Assembly: GCF_028554725.1 (NCBI RefSeq) | Contig: NC_071668.1 | Span: forward strand, 73,215,719-73,279,718 | DNA length: 64,000 bases | Source of the DNA: Zeugodacus cucurbitae | Lineage: Eukaryota > Arthropoda > Insecta > Diptera > Tephritidae | Reading direction: 5' to 3' | Shown here: piece after piece, positions 32,122 through 44,512 of the stretch | Position numbering within the stretch: the stretch's first letter is position 1 | How the letters are laid out: the number at the start of each line of letters is the position of its first letter | Notes under the pieces: model-generated | Database searches by the model: none | Seen by the model: only the letters and a program-made list of their open reading frames with translations | Told to the model about the DNA's origin: nothing | Translations under genes and position numbers: made by a program

Positions 32122-34112
32122 TAAGCCAGGAATAAGTTCATCCTGTACATCAAACTCATGCCGCACCCTTTTTGATTACTAAATGCGATTTTCGACTTTG
32201 TCTTCTCTTCTTAAAAAAAATAAAATAAAATAACAAATAAATGCCCAATAAATTAACAGATTTCCTTTATATATGCAGCTAAAAATATACACCACCAATA
32301 CTGCCAATTACGTATACGCTTCAACGACTTAATTAATATCGAACAGATACCGACCGTTTGCCACTAGTTGGTTATTTCCGTTTTGACCATATTCTCGCTT
32401 GTAGCATTATTGCAAGTCTCTGCTTGCATATGTATGGATTTTCAGTTATTTTTCACTTTATATCAGCTATTCGCTAATGATAGCCAACTAACCAGCTGTT
32501 TAAAAGCGCTTTATTGTTGTTGGTTTCTTTTTATTTTATTTTGTTATTGTTTTTTTGCTTATTTTTATTGCTCTTTGGCATCAAATGCAATTCAGGTTTC
32601 TTAGTTTATTTATAAATATGTACTTAAAGCCGGTTTAGCTGCGCACAAGCAACAGTCTTAAGCGCAAGCCGCAGTGGCAAAAGAAGAAGAAGCAGAAATA
32701 AATAAAAAGAAGAAGTAGTGGCAGCAGAGGAAGGTGAAAAATAGTAAAAAAGATAACATTTTGACAGTAATGAAAAAAGAACTTGCACAGACAAGTTGTT
32801 GTTGACTGTCGTTGAAGGCGAAGCAGTTCAAGTTTTTTTTTATATATATTTTGTGCGCTTGTATAGATTTAGGTGTTTGAGTGTGTGTGTGTGTAATTGT
32901 CCACACTTACATGGTGCTAGCTTGTTTTGATAGCGGTAATTGAAAGTTGTGGGTGCTACTTGTTCAGCGACTCTGTTTGGTGGTCGCGCTTATAAGCGGC
33001 TTAAAAGAGTGTATGACCCAAAGAGGCTTTACAACAACTTATTTTGGTCGATAGATGTATGTGTTTGTTTGTTTTTATGTGCTCACTGAGCGATTACAAA
33101 AGAGTGCAGAGCTAAGGCGTGAATGATTAGATACTTGTTTGTACTTAAAGTTACACTGAAGAGTGTGTGAGCTTAAGTTAGTGAGTCTATGACAAGTATT
33201 TCTTGAGTACTTTTGAAACTGTTGGGAAGATATACGTCTTATGAAACATCTGTAAAATTATTGCTTTCAGATATATGTATATATTAATTTTTATGATACT
33301 TCTCCGTCAGTAGTATATAGATCTTGATGAACTAAGTTGTAACTTCAAACTAATACTTCTAATGTTACTGAGAGCACTCTACAGTATCGTCTTTCGTTTA
33401 CCATGTCCATAAGAGCTTGAAAACAATGATAAAACCAAGATTTAAATTGTCCGAAATCCCAGAAAAATTATTAAGAGAGGGTTAGAAGATCATGATCAAG
33501 CCTTTTAGAGGTCTTTTTTTCTCATCCAAGATAATTCATATTTTAAATCCGATTTAGGTACCCCAGCATACAAAAAGTTGGTTCAAAATATATAATTAAT
33601 AATTACAGTCACTCCTTAGTATCGAAAACTACATAGCTATAACTTTTATAGGATATAATTCGTCATAAAAATCCTAAATACCTTTCTACAAGCATTTTTA
33701 GAGATTATTACACTGATCTGTCTTGGAAGTACAGTATACACGCTTTGAGACTTATTCTTTTATCCACAAAGATTATAAATTTTCTTAATATCCCCACAAA
33801 AAGTCTATAACTATGATTTTCATAACATGTAACAACTTTTTTCAAAGTTATGCGTAAACAGCCGGCTTGTTTGAGAATTATAAATTTATAAATACAAACA
33901 TATATTTTTGTAGTACAACAATTATTTTTAGTATAAAAGTAGTAGATATGTATATCCACAAAATATATATATACTCTCTTAACTCGCTCTTCGTATATTT
34001 ATTGCTTCTCTCTCTCTTTTTATCATAAAAATTCAATTTGTCCATTGAAATTCATTGTGTGTATTGATTTCAGGTTTGACAACTCAATTGCGCTGCTGAA
34101 TTGAATTAGCTT
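32122..34112. other. Non-coding stretch
   Basis: AT-rich sequence, CT-rich and TG-rich tracts near 32880-32900 and 33985-34020. Low-complexity ORFs only. Confidence 0.45.
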
Positions 34113-34130
34113 TGCGCATGCGCATGCGCA
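34113..34130. promoter_or_regulatory. Perfect 18-base palindrome, double NRF-1/Ewg-type site
   Basis: TGCGCATGCGCATGCGCA is its own complement and contains two overlapping copies of TGCGCATGCGCA, the consensus bound by NRF-1 and its fly homologue Erect wing. It stands alone in AT-rich sequence 2.7 kb upstream of the obst-B-like start codon. Function is inferred from the motif only. Confidence 0.4.
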
Positions 34131-34432
34131 GTGCGGCTATTATGCACTTTGCCAACTATTGTTTTATACAAGCAAGAAAAAAACAATAACAACAACAATA
34201 ACTTGAAGTAAGTTACAAATACGCTACCGTTGTGGAACTGGGTATGTTAAAGTTTTAAGTTATTTGAATGTGTATATGGTATATATAAGTAGTTATATTA
34301 CTAGGCTGGGTCTACTTAAAAAGAAAAAAACTCTCTTGGTGTACGATATGGGTATCTACTCAGTTTTAAATTTTAATCTAAACTGTATGTGCTTCTTAAT
34401 CTACATTTAGCTAAGTATTTTGTTTAATTAAT

Positions 34433-34672
34433 TATTATACCAGTTGATTATACCAGTTTGTTATATACCAGCTGCTTATTTGATTCATCATTCTCGGAGA
34501 TTTATATACTTATATTTAATTATACCAAATTATTCATTTATACCAATTGATTATACCAGTTTTAAATTTTATACCAGTTCTTAGTTCGATTCACCATTAT
34601 AAAATATTTATATATATTTAATTATGCCAGTTGTTTATACCAGTTTGGTTACTTGAACAAACAACTGGTATA
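34433..34672. repeat. Degenerate array of TATACCAGTT units
   Basis: TATACCAG or close variants (TATACCAAT, TATGCCAGT) occur about ten times in 240 bases, mostly as ATTATACCAGTTGATTATAC-type units. They lie within two diverged copies of a roughly 130-base block, each with a (T)TCGATTCA/TTGATTCA core. The last unit, AACTGGTATAAA (34663-34674), is inverted relative to the rest. Confidence 0.6.
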
Positions 34673-34689
34673 AATTTTTAAACTAAAAG

Positions 34690-36867
34690 TAATAAACCCT
34701 GCGTTATAGCGATTCGACTGCAGCCAGTGTAGGGTACTACTTTACTTATACGCCAGTATTCTGCAAATAAATTAGCAAATAAATCGCATGTGTTTATTAT
34801 TAACCAGAAAAAAAACTTGGATTTCTTGAAATTTTAGTTGTACCGTTCATCTGCTTCAAGATTTTCTTATACATATACAAAAAAAAAAATTTAAACATAA
34901 AAATATTTAGTGAGTGTGTGTGTATGCATACCTCCTATACTGGTACACATGCGTCAAAGCGCTGCCAAACAACTGAGGCCAACGCTGAAAACATGTATTT
35001 AATGTGGTGAGAAGTTGGTGGCGGCTCCTAGTCGTGGCTGGTCTGCGATCGCTGAGTGTGGGTTAGGGCTTGCAAGAAGTGTACATAAAAAGTCGAGAAA
35101 GAAATATATAGATAGAAACGTATAACAGGTATGGCAAAGCAGCCACGTCGAAGAATGTTGAAAATTTCAATAAAACTAAATTAATTCGAAAATAAATTAA
35201 TGCAATTAAAATAATATTAATATAATCAAAAGAGTAAACATTTGACGTATGTGTATGCGGTGTTAAAAATAAATTAAATTCAAAGAATTGTTGAATAAAC
35301 TGTGTTGTGCTAATGAAATGTGCAAAAAGTTTTGCCACGAATGCAAAATTTAATTATTCCTACATTTTTAATAGTAAATTTGAAACAATATTTAATTAAA
35401 ACGCCTTGCAGTGTTATGCAATTTTATAAAAAGCGAAGTGTTAATTATTGATAATTTGTGGTGAAATCAAAATTTTGTGCATAAATATATTTTTTTTTAA
35501 TACATGTAAAAGCATTCCTTGTTCAAAAGCATAAATATAATGGATGCGTTTTTGATAAAAAAAAAATATTTTTGTTACATTCATTATGCATTTGCATAAT
35601 ATAAAAGATGCGTTTTTGATAAAATTATTTTTTTTTAATTTTAATTTGATAAAACCAAAATTTTCATTTTCATAGTTTTTTTTATATTTTTCAATATTTT
35701 CTTTATTATCGTTATATATAATATACAATTTTTAACTTTGTAGTAAAACAATATTTTTGTTCTAATATCAATAAAAAAATTTAAATTATTAAAAAAAAAT
35801 ATATTTTATTTATGATTAATTTTTTCTCGAAATTTTTTTCAATAAAAATAAATTTAATATAAATATGTATATTTTCCTTAAAAAATTTTTAACAAAAATA
35901 TATTTTTATTATTTTTTTTTATTTATATTCAATAAGTATATTTCAATATTTAATTTCTTTTCTGAATATTTCAATTTCTGAAATGTTTTAATAACAAATC
36001 TATAATTTTGTTTCTTTTAAAGAAAACCTCTAAAAAAATATATCGATAAAAAAATAGTTTATAACCAATGAAAAATTAATCTTTAAGAAAAATAAAAAAA
36101 AAATATAATACTTTACAGTTACTAATTTTATTATTTTTTTGTTTTGTGAAACAACCGTTAAAAAAATTAAAAATACTTTTTTTTATTAATTTTCTAAAAA
36201 TTTAAAGATTTGTAAATTTTTTTTCCATGATTTGTAAAAAAAACTTATTTTTTACACAAAAATTTAGCACACCAAAACTCAGCTCTCTCTCTTTATGTAT
36301 TTTAATAAATTTTTACAGTTAAGAAATATTTTTTTATTCACTGAAAATTTTTTTATATTTTTTTATGTCAAAAGTGCGTAAATTTTTTCCAAATAAAATC
36401 AAAATATGACGAAGAAATTTTTTTACCAAATTAATTAATTAATATAATTATTTTTTTTATACAAAATTGAATTCATTAGAATATTTTGATTTACGTTCAG
36501 AGCTATTTTGAGTTAAATTGCAAAAAAAAATATTTTATTTTTTGATCCAAAATAAATTGTAGAGTGTTATAAAATATTTTTCACACAATTAAATTAATTA
36601 AAAATCTCTAACACGGTTAATCGCAATTAATTTAAAAAAGAAAATATTCTGTACAAAATAAATTCTTTTCTTTTATTAAAGTAAAAAAAATATTGCAAAC
36701 AATAAAATTCCGCATTAAATACCACGAAATATTTAACATTTTAACCATTTTCATTTATTTGCTTGTGCAATAAATTTTGATTTCATTTTACAAACCGCTC
36801 GCTCAGCTCAATTAAATAAAAAAACACACACATTTATAAATCGTTACAGTGTTGCAGTATAAATAAA
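34690..36867. other. AT-extreme upstream region of the obst-B-like gene
   Basis: From about 35100 to 36800 the sequence is almost entirely A and T, with many poly-T/poly-A runs and no ORF. The last 80 bases before the start codon (CCGCTCGCTCAGCTC at about 36796 onwards, then CACACACATTTATAAATCG) are less extreme and probably hold the 5' untranslated region. A transcription start cannot be placed with confidence. Confidence 0.5.
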
Positions 36868-36907
36868 ATGGCGTTTTTGAAAATTTGCATATTCGCCATT
36901 GTTGTTG
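36868..36907 (+). CDS. obst-B: Obstructor-family chitin-binding protein, exon 1 (signal peptide)
   Basis: The ATG at 36868 opens MAFLKICIFAIVV, and the donor GGTAAGT follows at 36908. Joined to exon 2 it gives MAFLKICIFAIVVGTALA-Q, a canonical secretion signal with cleavage after Ala18. The phase (one base left over) matches exon 2 exactly, which is the main reason for pairing exons 20.7 kb apart. Obstructor (CPAP3) proteins are secreted into the cuticle or tracheal matrix, where they bind chitin through three six-cysteine CBM14 domains. The in-window product is the first 115 residues of an expected roughly 300-340. I chose obst-B over other obstructors from the wording of exons 2-3. Alternative: another upstream exon could supply a different signal peptide. 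Confidence 0.75.
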
Positions 36908-37893
36908 GTAAGTACATGGATATATACAAATACAATTCACAGTGAATTTATACACACATATCACTTATAAAAAATATATATAAAAATACATACAAATCAA
37001 CAGCTTTAATTTGCAATTTGAATAATTTAACATTGACAATTAACTAAATTTCTCTGCACTTACTTATATATATGTATATATATATTATATTGTATATATA
37101 TATTGTATATATCGATTTAATTATATATGTAAAATGTCATCCAACTGCATGTAATTGCATAAATAATTGGAGTTAATGAGTGAGTGATTGCTTAAATGTG
37201 TAATGAGTAGTTTTAATGTAATGAGTGTGAATATGTGATAGGTCAAAGGACGATGTACTATATGTGAGTTGGAACACGACTGCAGACTACAGGGTTTGAG
37301 AATGATGAAGGGTGGCAGGTAATCTTCAGAATCCGTCACAATTCTTAGAACTTGGTGTTATTAGCATTGGAAAATGATGTTCAAAAACATTTTAGCTGAT
37401 TGACAACTGTTATATTGTGAATACTTAAAAGTATGATGGGTATCTTCCATACGGACTCTCTTTTGGGAAATCCCAACCCAAATAAAAAATATGCTTCAAT
37501 AATCTTTCATATTTTTGGTTTTTAAGAAGTCTCAAACTTTGAGTTTTGAATCATTTTTTTTATAGAAACAATAAGTATCTTATTCTAGAAAACTTATACA
37601 AGATTTCGAAAACAGTCGCTGGACCTTTAAAGTTGAACACAAAATACAATAGTACATTTAATATAAACCGTTATCTAATCGATATAATCGTTCTTTAAGA
37701 TCAGTTCAGTATACAATCTGTAGCGAAGAGAAACGATTAGCATTGAAATACTATTTAGAACATTGAAGTAATTTAGCAAGTAAAATGAGTTGACATGACT
37801 TTGACTGGGTTGGTCTCAATATGATTCCTGTACATGTTCGAAATTGCAGAGAATTGTTCTGGATCTGGCAAATTAGGCGGCTTAGTCATAATT

Positions 37894-38850
37894 TAATAGG
37901 TTGTCTCCCTTCCGCTTTTTTACTCGTTATTCAATGCTTTATAAAAAGTGTTACAGTGTTTGGATTTAGTTGAAATATGCGCCGTTTCGTTCGATAATCT
38001 GTTTCCATCTAGACGGCAGCTTCATGTTCGCAGTAGATGGTAGAATTAAGCGTCTGGCCATATGGGAGCAGCTTATAGTGGATGATTCCCTTCCAATCCC
38101 ACCAAACACACAGCAAAACCTTCCTGGCCGTCAATCCCGGCTTGGCCACTGTTTGGGACGATTCACCGGCCTTCGACCACCACCGTTTTTGCTTGATATG
38201 TGATTAATTTTTGGTCGCCAGTCACCATCCGCTTCAGAAATGGGTCGAGTTCGTTCTGTTTCAGTAACATATCAGAGGCGTTGATTCGGTCCAGAAGGTT
38301 TTTTTGCGTATAATATTGCGGCACCCAAAATCAAGTTTTTTTGTGTATTCAGGCTTCTGCAGATGGTTTAAAATGGTTTGGTGACTAAATCTCATCTCCT
38401 GGGCGATGTCACGAGATGCCACATGCGGGTCTAACTCGATGCTTTCCATGATTTGATCGGTATTCGTCGTCACAGGTCTTACGCCGGCTTATCCATGGTG
38501 TCGTTTTCACCCGCTCTGAATCGTCGAAACCATTCCTCCGCAGTTCGAAGTGATAAAGTATCATCCCCCAAAACACCATTAATCTCACGGAACGTTTCTC
38601 TAGCGGATTTGCCTTTAAGGAAGGAAATCTTTGAAATAGCGCGTGTTTTGGCGTTAGTGAACTCCATGTTTACACGTCTATAACTGTTGAACGCAATATC
38701 CAAACTAATCATGCCTAGCGTCGTTTTGTAGGTTATGTCAAGACCGTTCAAAGATGTATAGTATTGTCAGATACGAGCTCTGTAGCGCTTTATACATAGC
38801 CGCGAAATTCAAAAGACTGAAAGACGGAAGGGAGATATTTGCAAATCTAA
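37894..38850 (-). mobile_element. Mariner element, copy 2 of the 10.3 kb family, internally deleted
   Basis: The right terminus (complement) reads TTAGATTTGCAAATATCTCC, aligning with TTAGGTTGAAAAATATCTCC at 10251. The left terminus is shortened (TAATAGGTTGTCTCCCTTCC). The transposase on the - strand starts about 38667 with MEFTNAKTRAISKISFLKGK, runs through FREINGVLGDDTLSLRTAEE and WFRRFRAGENDTMDKPA, then shifts frame and continues as DIAQEMRFSHQTILNHLQKP. The region with the second and third catalytic Asp is deleted. The break here (after ATCTACTGCGAACA) differs from the one in copy 1 (after ATCTACTG), so the deletions are independent. Confidence 0.85.
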
Positions 38851-40849
38851 TATATTTACATTTCAATGCTTCTTCGTGGACTTCCGAGATATTTAATCTT
38901 TATTTTTTTCTGGTGTTTCGGAATATTTTTTGCTTTATACGAAAACTCTCGATCAAGATATGTTGAATCGATCCTTAAACAAGCTTGGAGAGTTCGGAAA
39001 TTCAACAAATTAAAACTTTTCGAGAGTCTGAGTGATTTTATATTGCCGAAACACGTGGTAAAATAGATAGAAATAAATGTCGCTCTAATTTCTTTCATTC
39101 TTAGAAGAAAAATGTTGATGAACAACATCTCAATGATATCATTTTTAAATTTATTAGTTTCTTAATCTTGTTGTTTAATTTTCTGCATATTCTGTTCGCC
39201 ACTGGTCTTTTTATGGCATTTAATTAATAAGACTTATTTGCCTAAGAGTAGAGAAATAATAGATACGAGAGACGTCAGTCAGACAATCAGTCGATATGTG
39301 CATAAATCTTCATAAATTAAGCAACATTCGACGTCAGCATACCTTAATTCACTTTCAAGCAAGACAAAAAGTCACATAAAAAGAAAAAAATCAAAAAAAT
39401 AATATTAAATGATAGCAATAGCATCTAATACCTCGTCTATATGTATGCAAACAGGTTGACGATGTGTGAGCCAATAGTTCTGACACTAAGTTATCGCCAC
39501 AAAATGAACGGTACTTTAAGAATAAAATAAAAGCAAATAGGAGGGAATCATATTACTCTCAATCTATAGAAACAACCGTTAAGTGAACGAAACCTTCATA
39601 TGTAACCGCCACAATTTGCGGTTAGCGCCCACGAACGCCTTTGAAGGATTTCACTTGTCTCGATAACAATTTGTATTGATTTCATCTAATAACTGTTATC
39701 GACACTAATCAACCGTTATTATATGCTGCTGTGCTGTCATGAACATTGCGTTGATGCCACTGTCAACACAACTATCTTCCTCCAGCGCCTCAGACAACAT
39801 ATTCGGCTTGCTGCAGGCATCATCCGAAGTTACATGAAAAGCCATTGAGCCATCAACCATTGGGAGACGTGCTATCAATAAGCCATCAATAGTCGTCAAA
39901 TTATAGCTACTAGTTATCAAGTCTTACCGCTTTAACGTTACTCTTTATGTCGCTCGCCGACTGATGCCTTTATTTAACGTGGGCTTAGCGACTAGCTGGC
40001 TGGCTGTGGGTTTGTCGTCCGCATCTACGCACATTGCCATGCGTGTGCCTCAAACCTGTCTTTGCGCGTTCGTTTGCTTTGATTTGTTATGAAACCTGAT
40101 GCTGTCGTCCAGCTGCTTTGTGGTAACAACAACAGCAACAGCAGCAGTAATGCTTGTTGAACATGGCATGACCTTAAAAGTGAAAGTGATTTTTGTTGGT
40201 AGTTGGTTGTGTCTTTTTATATTTGTTGTGTTGAGTTGTGTTGTTGTTGGTTGCTGTTTGTTTTTGTTGTTTATTTGTTTTTGTACTAGCGCCTTGTTGC
40301 TGCGATTTTTGCTACTTATGGTCTTTGGTTTTCAAGCATTTTATGTTGCTTCACTCAAACTTGTTTGGCATCAATATTGTTTTTGATGCTGTATTCGTTG
40401 ACAACATGTAAATATTGATAAAATCGCTGATACTTATTTAATATTTTGTCACTTCTTGTTTACTTTGTTGCATAAGTCATTATATATATATTTCAGTGGC
40501 GATTTAAAGCTATTTTTGTTTTTAATCTTTTCTGTGCCTATAAAATATAGATGCTTGTTCAAGCCTAATTTATCGATTTTATCTATAAAAGTATTTCAAG
40601 ACTAGGCCAGAACTCATCTAGAGAAATTAGTCATTTTGGGAAAAGTTTTAACCCTTTATTTGAGAAAAAAATCTTTTAGAGAAGTTTGCAGCGACAGGTT
40701 AGTAGGATCTACGCAGATCGTTGGTCTTGAATAATGAAGACGACCTCTGATTGGTCTGATGTCCTAGAACATTTGTATGCATATAGAAGAGCAAAGTAAT
40801 TAGTTACTTCCTCAGAGGATATTCAGTCTTACTATCTATGATCTATGTC

Positions 40850-41265
40850 TCTTATAGACTGAACGATCGGAATCAAGGGCTTGTATGGGAATCTTCCGCA
40901 TTTTACTACATATCTTCACGAAATTTGGTGTGAGTTGTTGTTCATAGAAATAATTTAATCTCCGAAAAAATTGTTCAGATCGGTTCACTATAGCATATAG
41001 CTGCCATACAAACCGAACGATCGGAATCAATGGCTTGTATGGAAAATTTTCGCATTTGACGTGGTATCTTCACGAAATCTGACATGGATTACTGCTTAAG
41101 GTAATACCCGGCTAAAAACAATTAGTAAAATGTTTTCTTTTTTTTTTACTTACTTTTTCTTAAGTCTTTAGATTTGCTTAAACACATAGTTACTAAAAGA
41201 AATGCACCTGTGAAGGGTATCTTAGCTTCGGTACAGCTGAAGTTAACGTTTTTTCTTGCTTTTTT
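40850..41265 (+). repeat. Dispersed repeat family B, copy 1
   Basis: Contains two diverged roughly 140-base units, each with GAACGATCGGAATCAA, GGCTTGTATGG and TATCTTCACGAAAT. The end is the characteristic GTGAAGGGTATCTTAGCTTC, then a hairpin (CTTCGGTACAGCTGAAG) and TTAACGTTTTTTCTTG. The same end occurs at about 47815-47855. I know this as a common fly repeat without coding potential. Confidence 0.7.
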
Positions 41266-42577
41266 TTAATTTTAATAGTAAACAATCCATATTTTCTAAA
41301 AACGTTAGCTAGTACTGGAAAGCTTATAAAGTGTTAATGTTTCATCAGGTTATGTTTTCCAGCCATCGCTGAGTAAAATATTCACAGATAGAGGTTGATC
41401 ATCGGAGAATAGTCACTCGCCAATTAATCTACTTTTTCAACTTTTCAAAATCTAAATTCAGTATTTTAAGAATATAAAAGGCTAAGCTTGAACCATTATA
41501 GGAATATCCACATCCCAACCCTTTCTCTTTTCCAAAAAAATGCTCCTCCAAATCACTCCAAAAATGTTCGCGATTGTTAAGAAAATCAAAAACTCGAAAA
41601 CCATTCCGTAGCAATTAACTCACCACACCTCAAATGGCAGCAACACTTATTGGTCAATTGAAGAAGACTGCCAGAAGTAAAACGTGTGGACACTATGCAT
41701 GCAGAAGAGCATGCAAAATGGAAAATTTTCGAAGGAACGTAAATGTCTGCGCCGCTTTCGCACTTAAAATTCCAAACACGCCCCGGCACATAGTGGTCAG
41801 CAAGCCAAGTCATATGCACATACTACTCACGCATATATGCAGACATATGTACATATAAACACGAATGTGGGTTTATGAATGCGGCGATTTACACGTATTT
41901 CGGGTTCGTTGCACAGCTATTTACCAGAGTTATTGATGCATTCAAATGATATTTCGTTACATACATATCTACATTTGTATATGTAAGTATGTAAACACCA
42001 GCATAAGTCCATATGTCCATAGGTATGTTAGCGGCTGCCGAAAAAGTTGTAAAGTTCGGTTCAACTTGAATTGGCAATCGAGGTCGTTCGCTTTGATTTT
42101 ATGAGCTGAGTAATTTGCAAAATGGGTCAACGGAAAATATTGATGCGAGTGTGATAAGCATTGTATATAAGTATATGTTTAATGTTACTACTTTTTCGTA
42201 ATAAACTTTAATTGACTTCAAATGAAAGAAACGCAGAACAGGTTTCAAATATTTACGAGATTCAAGTATTTATTATCGAACCTGGTACTCCCAGTTTTAT
42301 TTATGCGTATATTTAGTTACCTCTTCTAGGTTATGTATAATCTATATTCAACTGTCCAATGGTGTTAAAATCCATATTTTCTCAGCCGCTTCAGATGCAA
42401 ACTAAGAAATTATATATAAATTTGAATGATCTGTTGTATTTGGATATTTCGAATCGTTTATAATGTTTTTGCCATTGTAACTAGTTAATATAATACAAAC
42501 TAACGAACAATTTGTTTTGCTTATTGTATAATATAAATAAATTAAGGATGCTCTGCTTGTATATAGCGGAGAGTCTG

Positions 42578-43110
42578 ACTACTGCATGAGGTGGTGCGGC
42601 TTTTTGCGTTTTAGTCTTTCTTTGCTTTCGCTTTGTGCGACAAGAGCAGAGCCTTCAGTGTTCACATGGTGTGAAAGTCTTTCCATGTGAGATTTGGCAT
42701 ATTTATGGATTGCTACGGCAACTGAATCAATTCCGAGATCGCGTTCAAGGTCTTGGCGGCGAATGTACCAAGGTGCATTGACGGCGCATCTTAGGTTTTT
42801 GTTTTGAAATCGTTGGATTTGTTCGACAGTGTTGAGCAGCCCCAAAGTTGAATACCATAAGTCCAAACTGGTTTGAGTATTTGCTTGTAAAGCAGGACTT
42901 TATTAAATATGGATAGAGCAGAGTTTCTACCCAATAGCCAATACATGTTTCTGTATTTTATTTCTAATTCTTCTTTTTTCTTTTTAACATGTGCGCTCCA
43001 TCTAAATTTTGTATCTAATGACATACCCAAATATTTCCCAGTATTGTTTTTTGTGAAATGACTATTAACTCTTATATGCCAATCAGTTGTTAATATAGAG
43101 GTCCGGGGTT
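42578..43110 (-). pseudogene. Jockey-like LINE tail: C-terminus of reverse transcriptase ORF
   Basis: The - strand encodes KYLGMSLDTKFRWSAHVKKK, MYWLLGRNSALSIFNKVLLY and KQILKPVWTYGIQLWGC, the well-known end of jockey-type reverse transcriptase ORFs. After a frameshift near 42840 it encodes IQRFQNKNLRCAVNAPWYIR, DLGIDSVAVAIHKYAKSHME and RLSHHVN. The last stop (42578) is followed by an AT-rich 3' region. It is heavily 5'-truncated, as usual for LINE insertions. Confidence 0.85.
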
Positions 43111-43563
43111 GTCATTGATACAAGTCAGTTCGTATCTGGCTGAATCAAGCATTAGAAGTAAATGTTTCAATCTTTTCGATCCAAGTTGTTCCACAGTGTG
43201 TTTAAAAACAGTCTATAGAACGTATGTAAGTCCATATGAGTGTTAGCCTCCACACCTTATGTATTTCAAACATAACCTCAAATTTTTGTTTAAAAAAATC
43301 TCATACACTTGCTTTTACAAGAGGAAACAGTTATATATTCAAATAAAGAATGTTCTGAAATAATTCCGGCTGAGGAGTTAGATTGTTTAGCTGTCTACTT
43401 GATATCTTTTATCTATTCGGTTACAGCCTATAAATACAAATCTCGAGTATTTGAATTCTTTATAACCAGTCCTGACTTCTATAATTTCTAAAATTATAGA
43501 GGAGATCTCTCGGAAAACAGCATAAAACCATGGAAAAAATCCTCATTTAAATATATAATGCTT

Positions 43564-44512
43564 TGGAAGCACACCACATTGTTCCCTCTTTGGAACTATA
43601 CTCGGAACACCCTTAAACGATAAGCCGATCTATTGACAATTCTGCTAATGGTCTCAACATTACCTGCTTCTGTCAAGTCTATTCGACATACTTGAATTTC
43701 TGAGTCTTCTATTAGTACGTTTATGCTTCATTTCTACTCGGTTATATTCTACATGGGTAAAGCCTATAAGCATAAACGGCAAATACTCTACTCGAGCTAA
43801 ATTCTGAATTGAATTCAATTGAGGGCTGCCACGTATTTATAAATTTGTCCGTATTTTCCAGATATAAGGGGTGTGCGGCATAAATCGGTTGAGAAGTGTT
43901 CGGGCAGAAATGCATGAGCAAAACCGACCACTGACCGACCCAAAAAAAAAACGTTTTTTCTACGAAAACCGACTATCCACTCGTCGAAGTTTTTGCAAAA
44001 AACCGGTTTTCGCTACACCATCCGACTACCCACAGTGCCACGGGTGGGCCACATAAACACGGGTGCCAAAAAGTAACGAATAACCGGTTACTGTAGTACT
44101 ACACAGTGGTAAGTGGGGTGGGGCTTTTTAGCGAAAAATTGACAATACGGGAACCCTGTATATGCAATTTGTCAAAACAATATACACCGGCACAAAAAAT
44201 CAGCTGATTTGACGTTAAACTTAACTCTAAATCCGTTTAAGCATCCGAGTTAACTCGTCTACATACGTAAAGAAAATGTGTATGTTCTATCCGAGTAGAT
44301 CATTTAATCGTGGTGAAAAAGTGTTTATGCATGTGGGTTGAACTTACCCGTGTATAATATAACCGAGTAGAAGTGAAGCATAAACGTAGTATATGTGTGG
44401 AACCAATATGACCGAAGCTAAACCCCTTTAGAAGTACACCCCATCGTTCCCTCCTTGGGACTATTCTCGGAACACCCTACCTACATATTTGAATTTCTGA
44501 GTCTTCTATGTG
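43564..44512. repeat. Tandem duplication split by a MITE
   Basis: Unit 1 (43564-43713, continuing at 44391-44430 after the MITE) and unit 2 (44431-44512 onward) share GTTCCCTC(T/C)TTGG(A/G)ACTAT, CTCGGAACACCCT and TTGAATTTCTGAGTCTTCTA. Unit 2 lacks about 70 bases present in unit 1. After the MITE the sequence resumes with TATGTGTGGA, exactly as unit 2 continues after TCTTCTATGTGTGGA. The MITE therefore inserted into one unit of a pre-existing duplication. Confidence 0.7.
43717..44387. mobile_element. 671-base inverted-repeat element with AGT duplication, Harbinger-like
   Basis: ACGTTTATGCTTCATTTCTA at 43717 is repeated in inverse at the right end (complement ACGTTTATGCTTCACTTCTA), and the similarity runs for about 45 bases (CTCGGTTATATT.TACA.GGGTAA). 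AGT is duplicated at 43714-43716 and 44388-44390. A 3-base duplication and the terminal ACGTTTATG, also present at the left end of the Harbinger element (19200-19209), suggest a non-autonomous Harbinger relative. No ORF longer than 61 codons. Confidence 0.7.
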
